A DNA stretch of 64,000 nt, taken from assembly GCF_016741935.1 (NCBI RefSeq), contig NZ_JAERRG010000002.1, positions 62,001-126,000 of the forward strand, given 5' to 3'. The first letter of the stretch is position 1. Each line of letters starts with the position of its first letter. This stretch comes from Streptomyces endocoffeicus. Its GTDB lineage: Bacteria > Actinomycetota > Actinomycetes > Streptomycetales > Streptomycetaceae. Shown piece after piece: positions 9,470 to 16,828 of the stretch. Under the pieces are notes generated by a model, which searched no databases, was not told the origin of the DNA, and worked only from the letters and a program-made list of their open reading frames with translations. The position numbers and the translations under genes were made by a program.

Positions 9470-9499
9470 CGGGAGGGCGCGGGGCGCAGCCTGGGACAT

Positions 9500-9772
9500 A
9501 TGACCGAATCCCAGGCGCCACGCATCCACCGGCCTCCGATCGTGGTGCTCGGCGTCCAGCAGAACGATCCCCCGTACCGTCTGGTCGAGATCGCCGGTGA
9601 GCTGGCGGGCAAGGCGCACTCGGTCCTGGACGTCATCGAGATCGCGCGGGAGGTCGGCCTGGACGACGTCGATCTGGACGATCCGGATGTGGTCCGGTGG
9701 GTGGGCGGCGACAAGTTCACCTGGACGTCGTTCTGGCCCCCGAACCGGGCGCACCGCGAACACCGGAGCTAG
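9500..9772 (+). CDS. Small acidic conserved hypothetical protein
   Basis: A 90-aa soluble protein (MTESQAPRIHRPPIVVLGVQ...). It has an amphipathic middle (RLVEIAGELAGKAHSVLDVI), an acidic stretch (LDDVDLDDPDVVRWVGGD) and a Trp-rich end. I recognise no domain. A weak GGGA lies before the ATG. Its last 4 bases overlap the end of the convergent nucleotidyltransferase gene. Codon use is normal for Streptomyces, and it is the only sensible rightward frame here. Confidence 0.6.
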   Translation: MTESQAPRIHRPPIVVLGVQQNDPPYRLVEIAGELAGKAHSVLDVIEIAREVGLDDVDLDDPDVVRWVGGDKFTWTSFWPPNRAHREHRS

Positions 9773-10431
9773 TGCCGTGACCGCGCAGGTCCGTCCGACG
9801 CGAGCGCGGTGACCCGGGCGGCCAGGTCCGACAAGGAGGGATCGCGCAGCACCGCGGCGCGTGCCAACCGGGCTACGTCGCCGGCCCAGTCGCCGGTCGC
9901 GAGGTCATCCTCGCCGATCCGGGCGAACCCGCGGTCCAGCAGGCCGCGGGCCTCGGCGTCCCGCTGCCGGGCCACCGCTTTGACCGCGCCGATGGCATTG
10001 GCGAGGGCACTGGCCGGCCGTGACCATTCACCCTCACGGGCTCGTGCCGCCGGATTCCCCACGTCATAGTGCGGGTCATCCGCGACCGACGCGGCCCGGA
10101 CGTCCAGGTCGAGCCGCCAGAACAGCGGCGCCCCCGCGAAGCGGACGAACAGCGAACGGCGCCGGTCGGAGTGGTGGAAGTCCGGGTCACCGCGGACGCT
10201 CTCAACCGGCTGGACCTCGCCCAGCACATCGGCCACGCGGGCCAGGCAGTCCGGGAACCGCGCGTCCGGCACCACCCACCCGATATCGATGTCGCTGAAG
10301 GCGTCCGCGGTGCCTGACGCCAGCGAGCCCCTCAACTCCGCGGCCGAGCCGGGACAACACCTCCCCAACGCGAGGCACACCTCAGCGGCCAGGGCGGCAC
10401 GATCGGTCTCTGCCAACACGACGCAAACCAT
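9769..10431 (-). CDS. Nucleotidyltransferase-domain protein
   Basis: A 220-aa protein of the NTP_transf_2 / DNA polymerase beta superfamily. The hallmark GS-x10-D-x-D is visible as RGSLASGTADAFSDIDIGWV near residues 40-60, and the third acidic residue is probably in WRLDLDVRAA. A helical C-terminal half (ARQRDAEARGLLDRG) resembles minimal or aminoglycoside-type nucleotidyltransferases. The start is ATG 10431; a GTG at 10443 is possible. It could modify a small molecule, tRNA or a protein partner. No antitoxin-like HEPN gene adjoins it, so a MNT/HEPN toxin-antitoxin role is not supported. Confidence 0.8.
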   Translation of the reverse strand: MVCVVLAETDRAALAAEVCLALGRCCPGSAAELRGSLASGTADAFSDIDIGWVVPDARFPDCLARVADVLGEVQPVESVRGDPDFHHSDRRRSLFVRFAGAPLFWRLDLDVRAASVADDPHYDVGNPAARAREGEWSRPASALANAIGAVKAVARQRDAEARGLLDRGFARIGEDDLATGDWAGDVARLARAAVLRDPSLSDLAARVTALASDGPARSRH

Positions 10432-10443
10432 AGTCCGGAGCAC

Positions 10444-10495
10444 GAGTCCGGAGTCCGAGTCCGGAGTCCGAGTCCGGAGCCCGAGTCCGGAGCCC
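10444..10495. repeat. 13-bp tandem repeat, 4 copies
   Basis: Four perfect-period copies of GAGTCCGGAGTCC (the last two with GCCC for GTCC) lie between the nucleotidyltransferase start and the operators of the Clp_N gene. A partial copy precedes them. The unit contains the palindrome TCCGGA. Confidence 0.9.
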
Positions 10496-10514
10496 GGCCG
10501 CGCCGGGGGAATTC

Positions 10515-10565
10515 GGTGTCAACCCAACGTTGACACCCCTGGGGTGTCAACCTATGGTTGACGCA
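10515..10565 (+). promoter_or_regulatory. Twin palindromic operators and leaderless promoter of the Clp_N regulator
   Basis: Two sites of the form GGTGTCAAC-N5-GTTGACACC lie 28 bp apart (centre to centre): 10515-10537 is perfect, while 10543-10565 ends GTTGACGCA and runs into the start codon. A consensus-like promoter is embedded: TTGACA at 10530-10535, a 17-bp spacer, then TATGGT at 10553-10558, which puts transcription start at or next to the ATG at 10565. The layout resembles the RheA-type TGTCATC-N5-GATGACA operator of heat-shock genes (established for S. albus hsp18), but the half-site differs. Confidence 0.72.
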
Positions 10566-11344
10566 TGACGAAACCAGCCGGACTCACCCATCCCGTACGC
10601 CTCGACGACCTGATCGAGGCCATCAAGAAGGTCCACCCCGACGCCCTCGACCAGCTCACCGACGCGGTGCTCGCCGCCGAGCACCTCGGCGAGGTGGCCG
10701 ACCACCTCATCGGCCACTTCGTGGACCAGGCCCGCCGCTCCGGCGCCTCCTGGACCGACATCGGCAAGAGCATGGGGGTGACGCGGCAGGCCGCCCAGAA
10801 GCGCTTCGTCAACAAGGCGTCCGGCGAACCGTCGGACCTCGACCCGAGCCAGGGCTTCGGCCGTTACACACCGCGCGCCCGGAGCGTCGTGGTCGCCTCC
10901 CAGAACGAGGCCCGCGCCGCCACCAACGCCGAGATCCGCCCCGAGCACCTCATCCTCGGCCTCCTGGCCGAGGACGAGGGTCTGGCCGCCAAGGCGATCG
11001 TCGCCCAGGGCGTCCTCCTGGACGCCGTCCGCCAGGCCGCCACCGCCGCCCTCCCGCCCGCGGCCGACTCCATGCCCGCACTGGTCCCCTTCGACGCCGA
11101 CGCGCGCAAGGTCCTCGAACTCACCTTCCGCGAGGCCCTGCGGCTGGGCCACAACTACATCGGCACCGAGCACATCCTCCTCGCCCTCCTCGAACACGAG
11201 GACGGCGCGGGCCTGTTGACCGACCTCGGGATCGACAAGGCCGCGTCCGCGGAGTTCATCGCCCAGGCGCTGACCCGCGTCGCCGAGGCCATCGAGGACG
11301 AGACCGCCAAGGGCGAGGCAGTCAAGGACGAGGGGAAGGGATAG
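10565..11344 (+). CDS. HTH / double Clp_N-domain regulator
   Basis: A 259-aa soluble protein. Residues about 1-85 form a helical DNA-binding region with an apparent HTH (SWTDIGKSMGVTRQAAQKRF). Residues about 100-245 hold two Clp N-terminal repeats: FGRYTPRARSVVVASQNEA...IRPEHLILGLLAE and FDADARKVLELTFREAL...YIGTEHILLALLEHEDG. Clp_N modules bind substrates or adaptors of ClpC/ClpA proteases, so this looks like a transcription factor whose stability or activity is tied to Clp proteolysis. The mRNA is probably leaderless, and two operators overlap the promoter, suggesting autoregulation. Such genes are frequent in Streptomyces but poorly characterised. Confidence 0.85.
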   Translation: MTKPAGLTHPVRLDDLIEAIKKVHPDALDQLTDAVLAAEHLGEVADHLIGHFVDQARRSGASWTDIGKSMGVTRQAAQKRFVNKASGEPSDLDPSQGFGRYTPRARSVVVASQNEARAATNAEIRPEHLILGLLAEDEGLAAKAIVAQGVLLDAVRQAATAALPPAADSMPALVPFDADARKVLELTFREALRLGHNYIGTEHILLALLEHEDGAGLLTDLGIDKAASAEFIAQALTRVAEAIEDETAKGEAVKDEGKG

Positions 11345-11762
11345 CCGAGGGCCGGAACAGCCGTGCGGTGCCGGTCAGGCCGAGGACCCGGCTGACCGTG
11401 CGGCTGGGGGAGCGGACGATGACCGTCTTGCCGTGTGCGTGCGCCTCCCGGCGGAGCCTCAGCAGCGCGTTGAGCGCCGAGCAGTCCCAGAACCTCACCG
11501 CGCTCAGGTCGACGTCAACGCCCTCGGCGGAATCGCGGAGGGCGTTGCGCAGCTCGGCGGACATGGCGGGGGCGGTCTCGTAGTCCACCTCTCCGTTGAC
11601 CAGGACAACCTTCCGGGGTCCCTCCGGGTAGCTGTCGGTGAGGAGGGTGGCCGAGGGGCGCGTCGGCGCCGAGCCGGCCGATATGCCCAGCGCCGCGCCG
11701 ATCACGGGCCTGTACGGCGAGCGATGTCCAGGCTCGGGCACGGAGATGTCTCGTGCGTGCAC
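11322..11762 (-). CDS. STAS-domain anti-sigma factor antagonist
   Basis: A 146-aa SpoIIAA/RsbV-type protein. The STAS domain occupies about residues 45-140: RKVVLVNGEVDYETAPAM, then DLSAVRFWDCSALNALLRLR, in which the Ser of DCSAL is the phosphoacceptor position (usual form DSSGL). It would bind an RsbW/SpoIIAB-type anti-sigma kinase; no such kinase lies nearby. The start is GTG 11762 because GAGGGGAG lies 8 nt upstream; a longer GTG start at 11816 lacks one. Its 3' end overlaps the convergent Clp_N gene by 23 bp. Confidence 0.82.
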   Translation of the reverse strand: MHARDISVPEPGHRSPYRPVIGAALGISAGSAPTRPSATLLTDSYPEGPRKVVLVNGEVDYETAPAMSAELRNALRDSAEGVDVDLSAVRFWDCSALNALLRLRREAHAHGKTVIVRSPSRTVSRVLGLTGTARLFRPSAIPSPRP

Positions 11763-11844
11763 CTGTCTGTCTCCCCTCGAGGTCGCCTCGCTGGCGTCAC
11801 ACGGCTTGCTATACACGAAGTCGGATTCATGTTTCCAGATGCGT

Positions 11845-11860
11845 TATTGTTTCGGCAATA
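11845..11860. promoter_or_regulatory. Possible operator upstream of the winged-helix gene
   Basis: An inverted repeat TATTG-N6-CAATA sits 10 bp upstream of the ATG at 11871 in an AT-rich pocket unusual for this window. The position suits autoregulation by the winged-helix protein. Only the symmetry is observed. Confidence 0.4.
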
Positions 11861-11870
11861 TCATGAGCCC

Positions 11871-12272
11871 ATGGGAGGAGTGCCTGAATCGCACAGCGGA
11901 TGGACGTTCTTGACCAACCACGCCCGCGTGCTGGCCGCGATCGCCGACGATCCGAACGTACGGATCCGCGACATCGCCGCGCACTGCAGGCTGACCGAGC
12001 GTGCCGTCCAAAAGATCATCGGCGACCTGGAGCAGGACGGATATCTGTCCCACACCCGTGAGGGGCGTACGAACACGTACCGCATCGAGCCGGGGAAGGT
12101 CCTGCGCCACCCCGCCGAGGCCGGGCTCCCAGTGGCCTCGCTCCTCTCCCTGCTCGTCGAGGACGAGGACCGCCGCAAACACGCGGATGGCCCCGTCGGC
12201 GACGGGAAGCCGACGGCGGATGAGGCTCCCGCCCAACCGCCCCCCGACTCCCGGGCGCCTCGACTACCCTGA
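11871..12272 (+). CDS. Winged-helix (MarR/ArsR-like) transcriptional regulator
   Basis: A 133-aa single-domain DNA-binding protein. The core WTFLTNHARVLAAIADDP, RIRDIAAHCRLTERAVQKII and DLEQDGYLSHTREGRTNTYR gives helix-turn-helix plus wing, a pattern very common among small Streptomyces regulators. The C-terminal 40 residues are charged and disordered. No sensor domain or metal-binding cysteines are seen. The ATG at 11871 has no ribosome site in front, while a GGGAGGA lies just inside the gene. A GTG at 11880 is too close to that motif, so the ATG, possibly leaderless, is preferred. Confidence 0.78.
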   Translation: MGGVPESHSGWTFLTNHARVLAAIADDPNVRIRDIAAHCRLTERAVQKIIGDLEQDGYLSHTREGRTNTYRIEPGKVLRHPAEAGLPVASLLSLLVEDEDRRKHADGPVGDGKPTADEAPAQPPPDSRAPRLP

Positions 12273-12307
12273 AACGCATCCCTGACGTAGAGGCAGTAGG
12301 AGTCACG

Positions 12308-12685
12308 GTGCGTATCGGCGAACTCGCCGCCAAGGCCGGCGTCAGCGTACGAGCGCTGCGCTACTACGAGGAGCAGGGCCTGCTCACCTCGGACCGCAGC
12401 CCCAGCGGCCAGCGCCACTACGCGGACACCGCGGTCGACCGCGTCCTGTGGATCCAGTGCCTCTACGCGGCGGGCCTGTCGAGCAAGACCATCCGCGAAT
12501 TCCTCCCCTGCGCGCACTCCGGCGTCGCCACCCCCGCCGGCATCGCCCGCCTGATCGCCGAACGCGACCGCATCAACGCCCAGATGGCCGACCTGGCCAC
12601 GGCCCGCGATCACCTCGAGGAGGTCATCGCGGCGGCCAGCGGCACGATCGGAGGCGAAGTGAGCTGCCTCCCGCAGAGCGCCTGA
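12308..12685 (+). CDS. MerR family transcriptional regulator
   Basis: A 125-aa regulator: N-terminal MerR HTH (RIGELAAKAGVSVRALRYYE, QGLLTSDRSPSGQRHY), then a dimerisation helix (RLIAERDRINAQMADLATAR). It is short, with no long effector domain. Cys66 (in FLPCAHSG) and Cys120 lie where small-molecule or redox-sensing MerR proteins often have ligands. The start is GTG with GGAG 8 nt upstream. MerR proteins usually act on a divergent or downstream target, but here downstream there is only a hydrolase remnant, so the original target may have been lost. Confidence 0.87.
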   Translation: MRIGELAAKAGVSVRALRYYEEQGLLTSDRSPSGQRHYADTAVDRVLWIQCLYAAGLSSKTIREFLPCAHSGVATPAGIARLIAERDRINAQMADLATARDHLEEVIAAASGTIGGEVSCLPQSA

Positions 12686-12706
12686 TCCGGCGCGGACCCT
12701 GGACGG

Positions 12707-12927
12707 TCAGTCGCCATCCGGTGCTCCGTTCGGTGTCAGATGGTCGCGGAAGAAGGCGGTGGCCGCCGCCGAGGCTCGGGCGAACTCGGTGGTGTACGGC
12801 GCGAAGTGCCCGCCCGGCTGTAGGCGGCGAGCCCGGTGTCGGTGAGGGTGACGGTGTCCTGCCGACCGACGATCATCAGCAGCGGTGTGGGGGAGACGCG
12901 GTCGATGAAGACGCCCGGCTCGTACAT
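12707..12927 (-). pseudogene. Remnant of an alpha/beta hydrolase, frameshifted
   Basis: Two frames together give the C-terminal end of a dienelactone-hydrolase-like alpha/beta hydrolase. Frame one reads YEPGVFIDRVSPTPLLMIVG and then RQDTVTLTDTGLAAYS (acid-loop region). The other frame continues with GGHFAPYTTEFARASAAATA and FFRDHL, holding the catalytic His. Between them about ten residues usual for the family are missing and the frame changes near 12820. The N-terminal half with the nucleophile Ser is absent, so this is a dead fragment. Confidence 0.7.
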
Positions 12928-13106
12928 GCGGGCCTTGCGGGCGGAGCGCTGGTGGGTGGGACCGCTGTCGCCGGGTGTGCCGCCGGGTATGTCGTTCACA
13001 CCTCCCACGGTGCACCGGCCCGTACGCACCCGCCAAACATCCACCAAAAGGCAGAGACGAAAGAGGCCGCTGCCACGCGCGGTGGGCAATCCGATAATTT
13101 GCTCGT

Positions 13107-13646
13107 GTGGACCAAGGGCTCGCCGCTGTGCTCGGTGCTTTCGTCGGGGTCGTCGGAACCAGCGCGACTGCCGTGCTCACGGGCCGGTACATGCGTCAAC
13201 AGGCACGGGACCAGGCCCACATCGACCATGCGCGATGGCGGCGCGAGATCCGGCAAGAGACCTACGCGGCGACGCTCGTTCCCATCACCGAGGCACGCGC
13301 AGTCGCGCGAGAGGTATCCCGTGCTCTGGTCCGGGAGGACGCTGATGCCGAAGTGGGAAGCCTGTTGGGGCAGCTGAACGAATTGATCCAGACGATTCGG
13401 GCCTCATGCGCTCGTTTGTACTTGGAAGGCCCTGAAGAAGTAGCCAGGGCTGGGGACGCAGTCCTCAGGGCGCTGCGGGTCGTCGACAACAATCTGGTGA
13501 CCTGGAAGCAGAGTCGGGCTTCGTCCCCCGAGTCTGTGGCCGAGCACATCGAGCGCCACACCCTGAAGGCTGCGGAGCTCGCCCACTCGGTTACTCGCTT
13601 CGCGCATGAGGCCAGCAAGGCGCTGGACGCCACGATCACCGCGTGA
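13107..13646 (+). CDS. Membrane-anchored coiled-coil protein, unknown function
   Basis: A 179-aa protein with one N-terminal membrane segment (LAAVLGAFVGVVGTSATAVL), then a basic stretch and long alpha-helical, coiled-coil-like regions (EARAVAREVSRALVREDADA, SPESVAEHIERHTLKAAEL). This topology is common among small hypothetical proteins of actinobacterial islands. It starts at GTG; GATAAT at 13093-13098 would place transcription start at or near that GTG, so the message may be leaderless. GC content is lower than in its neighbours, which suggests an accessory gene. No function can be assigned. Confidence 0.7.
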   Translation: MDQGLAAVLGAFVGVVGTSATAVLTGRYMRQQARDQAHIDHARWRREIRQETYAATLVPITEARAVAREVSRALVREDADAEVGSLLGQLNELIQTIRASCARLYLEGPEEVARAGDAVLRALRVVDNNLVTWKQSRASSPESVAEHIERHTLKAAELAHSVTRFAHEASKALDATITA

Positions 13647-13764
13647 CTGGCCGGGCGGGGAAGTCCAGGGGCAGGCACCGGCACCACACAGGCACCGGCA
13701 CCTGACTGAGTGTCCAGTCGTACTGCCGGATCGCGGACACGGACGCCATGGCCGCCCGGTTGGG

Positions 13765-14940
13765 CTACCTGCTGACTGCAGCGGTCCCGCGCGGTGCGCC
13801 GATCCTTCGCCTCGGCAGCCGCCAGCTCACGCCGTCTGGCTCGTCCAGCCACAGAGTATGAGCCCCGTCCGAAGCGACGGTCAGCCCATAGCGCTCGTGC
13901 CCCGGCCGCCCGGCATCCCGCCACTGGGTGAGCAGCGGCTCCCGCTCGGCCCACAGATCACGCGGCCCGCCGTGGTCGAGCCGAGCGGTCATGACTCCAG
14001 CACCGGTCATGGTGATCCGCGCCCATGATGAGCTGGCCGGGTCGAAGAGGCACCGGATCTGCCGGCCCTCGTCATCCACCACGGCAAAGTCGTTGATCCG
14101 CGGGTGCAGCAGCGAGGTGAGGAACTGCGCTCCGGGGGCGTCCGGTACCGCGGGAAGGGTGATCTCCCGGGTCTCGCCGGACCACGTCAGCAGCGGCTGT
14201 ACGAGTCGCCCCGCGGTGGTGCCCACCGTGTCGGGGGTCGGCCGGGCGGTCATGAAAGTGGCCAGGCCGTGGAGGAACCGGCCGCCGGCGGAATGGTCGT
14301 CCTGGACCATCAGGCGCACGATGCCGCAGCCGATGTTGGCCACGATCACCCCGCCCGGGCGGAGTTGATCCCGCCAGGGCGTCGGGATCCGGCCCACCCC
14401 GCACGTCGCCAGCAGCCGGTCGTACGGTGCGCGCTCCGGGTAGCCGGCCATCCCATCCCCCGCGACGAGGGTGGGTTCGTACCCGGCCGAGCGAAGGCGG
14501 GTCTTCGCCGCGGCCACCAACTCGGGGTCGACGTCGACCGTCACGACGTGGTCGGGCCCGAGGCGGTGGGAGAGCAGTGCCGCGTTGTAGCCGGTGCCCG
14601 CGCCGATCTCCAGCACGATGTCGCCGTCCCGCACGTCCAGGGCCTCGAGCATCTGGGCCATGAGGGACGGCTGCGTGGATGAGCTGGTGGCGGTGCCGTC
14701 CTGGTCGAACTGGGTCAGCAGGGAGACGTCCTGGTAGGCCGCGGCCAGCCATGCGGGGTCGCCCTGGCTGTACCGGTGCAGGCTGCCCTGGGATCGGACG
14801 GTGAAGTCGGGGACGAACGCGTGGCGGGGGACGCTGAGGAAGGCGGCACGCCAGGGCTTGGATCGGATGCTGCCGGTCCTCACCAGGTGGTCGGCCATAT
14901 GCTGGCGTAGCTCGTCGGCCGATGGTGCTTCGGTGATCAC
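13765..14940 (-). CDS. PIMT-like O-methyltransferase of a graspetide cluster
   Basis: A 391-aa SAM-dependent methyltransferase of the protein-L-isoaspartyl (PCMT/PIMT) type. Motif region: SSSTQPSLMAQMLEAL, then motif I DIVLEIGAGTGYNAALLSHR, then VTVDVDPELVAAAKTRL. The C-terminal 180 residues match the extension of the methyltransferases paired with ATP-grasp RiPP ligases. In characterised members (fuscimiditide type) the enzyme methylates an Asp in the ester-crosslinked core, giving an aspartimide. The GTG start overlaps the ligase stop as GTGA, so the two are translationally coupled. Motifs look intact. Confidence 0.88.
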   Translation of the reverse strand: MITEAPSADELRQHMADHLVRTGSIRSKPWRAAFLSVPRHAFVPDFTVRSQGSLHRYSQGDPAWLAAAYQDVSLLTQFDQDGTATSSSTQPSLMAQMLEALDVRDGDIVLEIGAGTGYNAALLSHRLGPDHVVTVDVDPELVAAAKTRLRSAGYEPTLVAGDGMAGYPERAPYDRLLATCGVGRIPTPWRDQLRPGGVIVANIGCGIVRLMVQDDHSAGGRFLHGLATFMTARPTPDTVGTTAGRLVQPLLTWSGETREITLPAVPDAPGAQFLTSLLHPRINDFAVVDDEGRQIRCLFDPASSSWARITMTGAGVMTARLDHGGPRDLWAEREPLLTQWRDAGRPGHERYGLTVASDGAHTLWLDEPDGVSWRLPRRRIGAPRGTAAVSR

Positions 14941-15794
14941 GGTGTGGCCCTTTCCGGTAGGTCAGCGAGTGCTCGGGTGATGGGCGTGCGCAGGTCGGGG
15001 ATGAACCCCCACTGCCCGTTCGGGTTCACGTCGATCAGGTACCAGCGCCCTTGTGGGTTAACGAGGAAGTCCAGTGCGACGTATTGGAGTCCGAACCTGA
15101 ACGTCAGCATGTGGACGCCCCGGGCGATGTGCTCGGGCACCTGGCAGGGCTTGTAGATGAGGCTGTCGTAGTCGGCCCGGAAGTCGATGCGGGAGCGGTC
15201 AGAGCCTGCATGGATCTCGGCGGCGAACAGCTGGTGTCCCACTGCGGTGAGCCGCACCTCGTACGCCTTGTCCACCCACTCCTGGAACTGGTGGGCGGTG
15301 CGCCTCACCGAGTCGTCGATCTCGCCGGGCCGGACCTGCGTTGTCCACAGGGCCTGTGGACGGTCGTCGTGGTCGCTGGGGTGGGTGGTGCCGAGTGCCT
15401 TGTACGCGGCGACTCGGCCGGGCAGCGCGGAGACGAACTCGCGGGCCTCAGCCGGGTCGTTGGTGATCAGCGTCCGGGGTACGGAGAGTCTGCACCGGGC
15501 CGCCGCGGCCAGGGCGACGGGCGGGTACGTGGCCAGGTCGTTGCGGTGAGGGTGGTTCACCCACAGGCAGGGCAGCGCGGCCACCAGGCCGCCGAACCCG
15601 GCCCGCGCCTCAGCGTCCGCCCACCGCGCATCCTGCTCGGACATGTCCGGGTGTAGGCAGTACGCGGCCGGCCTCCGGTAGTACACCGACCGGACATCGG
15701 CCAGAGAGACGTCCCGGTGCTGACCACGTAACGCGCCCTCCCACGACGTGCGGTCGGTCGCATCTTGGGCCCGGGTCAACACCAGGACGGTCAT
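14937..15794 (-). CDS. ATP-grasp graspetide ligase, apparently lacking part of its N-domain
   Basis: A 285-aa ATP-grasp enzyme expected to form side-chain ester or amide links in a precursor peptide. The family core is clear: SLADVRSVYYRRP, LWVNHPHRND, RLSVPRTLITNDPAEA, and the ATP/Mg end motif WYLIDVNPNGQWGFIPD. At the N-terminus, MTVLVLTRAQDATDR runs straight into TSWEGALRGQHRDVS; relatives I recall have about 35-40 extra residues here, so an in-frame deletion of the pre-ATP-grasp domain is likely. Leu22 is a TTA codon (15729-15731). It overlaps the methyltransferase start and follows the precursor by 26 bp. Activity is doubtful. Confidence 0.86.
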   Translation of the reverse strand: MTVLVLTRAQDATDRTSWEGALRGQHRDVSLADVRSVYYRRPAAYCLHPDMSEQDARWADAEARAGFGGLVAALPCLWVNHPHRNDLATYPPVALAAAARCRLSVPRTLITNDPAEAREFVSALPGRVAAYKALGTTHPSDHDDRPQALWTTQVRPGEIDDSVRRTAHQFQEWVDKAYEVRLTAVGHQLFAAEIHAGSDRSRIDFRADYDSLIYKPCQVPEHIARGVHMLTFRFGLQYVALDFLVNPQGRWYLIDVNPNGQWGFIPDLRTPITRALADLPERATP

Positions 15795-15820
15795 GAGTCA
15801 GATCCCGCTGTCAGCCGACG

Positions 15821-16062
15821 TCAGTCCGTGTCGTTCTCGGTGTCGGTCGCCAGCTGGCTGTCCTCCTGGGTCTGCGTGGTCGTCGTGATCTGGCTCTTCA
15901 TCGACGGCTCGTGGATGAACGGCGTCCCGGTCGCGTGACGCTGATCTGCCGCTCGGGGCAGAGGTGCAGGGCCGGCAGGGTGAGCGTCTCGTCGGCGACG
16001 GGGACGGCCTTGGACAGCCCGAACGGCCTCGCGGTCTGGGTGCGTTCCATGGTCAGTGTCAT
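15821..16062 (-). pseudogene. Graspetide precursor peptide gene, split by a -1 frameshift
   Basis: From ATG 16062 (GGAGA 8 nt upstream) one frame gives a leader, MTLTMERTQTARPFGLSKAV...LCPERQISVT, then stops after 54 codons. The core lies in another frame: GTPFIHEPSMKSQITTTTQT followed by QEDSQLATDTENDTD and a stop at 15821. The Thr run followed by an Asp/Glu-rich tail is what graspetide ligases crosslink. Restoring one base near 15933-15938 (ACGCG to ACGGCG) would fuse both into one 80-aa precursor like those of the SAV_5884-type family. The leader stop also overlaps the core-frame ATG as ATGA. It could be a decayed gene, a sequence error, or coupled two-part expression. Confidence 0.78.
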
Positions 16063-16099
16063 GGGGTGTTCTCCATTCGTGTGCGGATCCTCTGTGAGA

Positions 16100-16149
16100 G
16101 GACTCCGGTCCCGTGATCCCCATCTCGGGGCCGGAGTCCCTGCCCTGCG
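16100..16149 (-). terminator. Hairpin between small-gene operon and graspetide operon
   Basis: Arms GGACTCCGGTCCC and GGGGCCGGAGTCC (one G-U wobble) enclose a 24-nt loop. It lies 105 bp after the last gene of the leftward 17427-16255 operon and 38 bp before the precursor start, so it either ends the first operon or sits in the precursor leader. Confidence 0.6.
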
Positions 16150-16254
16150 GTTGGCGGCTGTCCCGGCTGCACCGACCGCAGGGTGTAGGAGGGTGGGCCG
16201 CCAGCGGCGAATCCCCGGGGTGGGGCATCCCCAGGCGCCGGCGGTCCACCCGGT

Positions 16255-16398
16255 CTATGGGGCCGGGGTGCTGACGAAGCAGAGCCAGACCACGAGCACC
16301 GCCAGCGCGGGGACCACAGCGAGCAACAGGCCCATACGGGCGGCGCGGAAGGTGAACAGCCCGGCCCGCACCGCGAGGGACGGTCGACGGTGCGTCAT
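16255..16398 (-). CDS. 47-aa single-pass membrane protein
   Basis: [20 protein letters not shown] is basic and leads into one hydrophobic segment (MGLLLAVVPALAVLVVWLCF), ending VSTPAP. It is the last of four genes joined by 4-bp ATGA overlaps, which supports it as a real coding unit despite its size. Function unknown. Confidence 0.6.
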   Translation of the reverse strand: MTHRRPSLAVRAGLFTFRAARMGLLLAVVPALAVLVVWLCFVSTPAP

Positions 16399-16649
16399 CC
16401 GGGGCCTCCCGGATCTTCCTGCCGCCGACGACTCGGGGGTGGCTGCTCGGGCCGCACGTGCTTGCACTGGTCCTGCTGCACCTCCGTCACCGTGGGGTAC
16501 CGGACGGTGTTGCACCCCGTGCACATCGCTGCCCAGGGGGTGCTGACGAGGCCGGGATACGGGACGAGGGCCTGGTATCCGCCGTCACGCAGGATCTGTT
16601 CGGCTCTGGCTGCCCGCTCGGCGGGGGTGGTCTTGCGGTGGCCCATCAT
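16395..16649 (-). CDS. Small CxxC protein, possible zinc ribbon
   Basis: An 84-aa basic protein. The N-terminal helix ([20 protein letters not shown]) is followed by [20 protein letters not shown] and QQDQCKHV, so three Cys and a His could bind zinc. The tail is Pro/Arg-rich. A GGGAGG site precedes ATG 16649 by 6 nt. It overlaps both neighbours by 4 bp. The pattern is typical of actinobacterial mobile or RiPP-associated islands; function unknown. Confidence 0.68.
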   Translation of the reverse strand: MMGHRKTTPAERAARAEQILRDGGYQALVPYPGLVSTPWAAMCTGCNTVRYPTVTEVQQDQCKHVRPEQPPPSRRRQEDPGGPG

Positions 16650-16828
16650 GTGCTGCCTCCCTCTGCGTGAGCCTTCCGTGTGGCGTCCTCGTAGGCGCGC
16701 AGCAGCTGCTCGCCGGTCTCGCACCCGGTGCCGGGTGTCCGGCAGGCCAGGCAGCCCGCGGCGTGCTCGATGGCCGCGCGCCACGCATCGTCGGCGAACG
16801 GGTCCTTGGTCTCCTCGGCGGCCGTCAT
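16646..16828 (-). CDS. 60-aa CxxC-containing hypothetical protein
   Basis: [20 protein letters not shown] is followed by [20 protein letters not shown], a cysteine knuckle (C-x2-C-x6-C), and a helical tail ([15 protein letters not shown]). Short proteins with such a knuckle accompany many actinobacterial islands. It overlaps its neighbours by 4 bp on both sides, so translation is coupled. No function is assigned. Confidence 0.68.
   Translation of the reverse strand: MTAAEETKDPFADDAWRAAIEHAAGCLACRTPGTGCETGEQLLRAYEDATRKAHAEGGST

Noticed and set aside
9769..10431. MNT/HEPN toxin-antitoxin pair
   Set aside because: Only the nucleotidyltransferase is present; the neighbouring 90-aa protein lacks the HEPN R-x4-H motif and is convergent.
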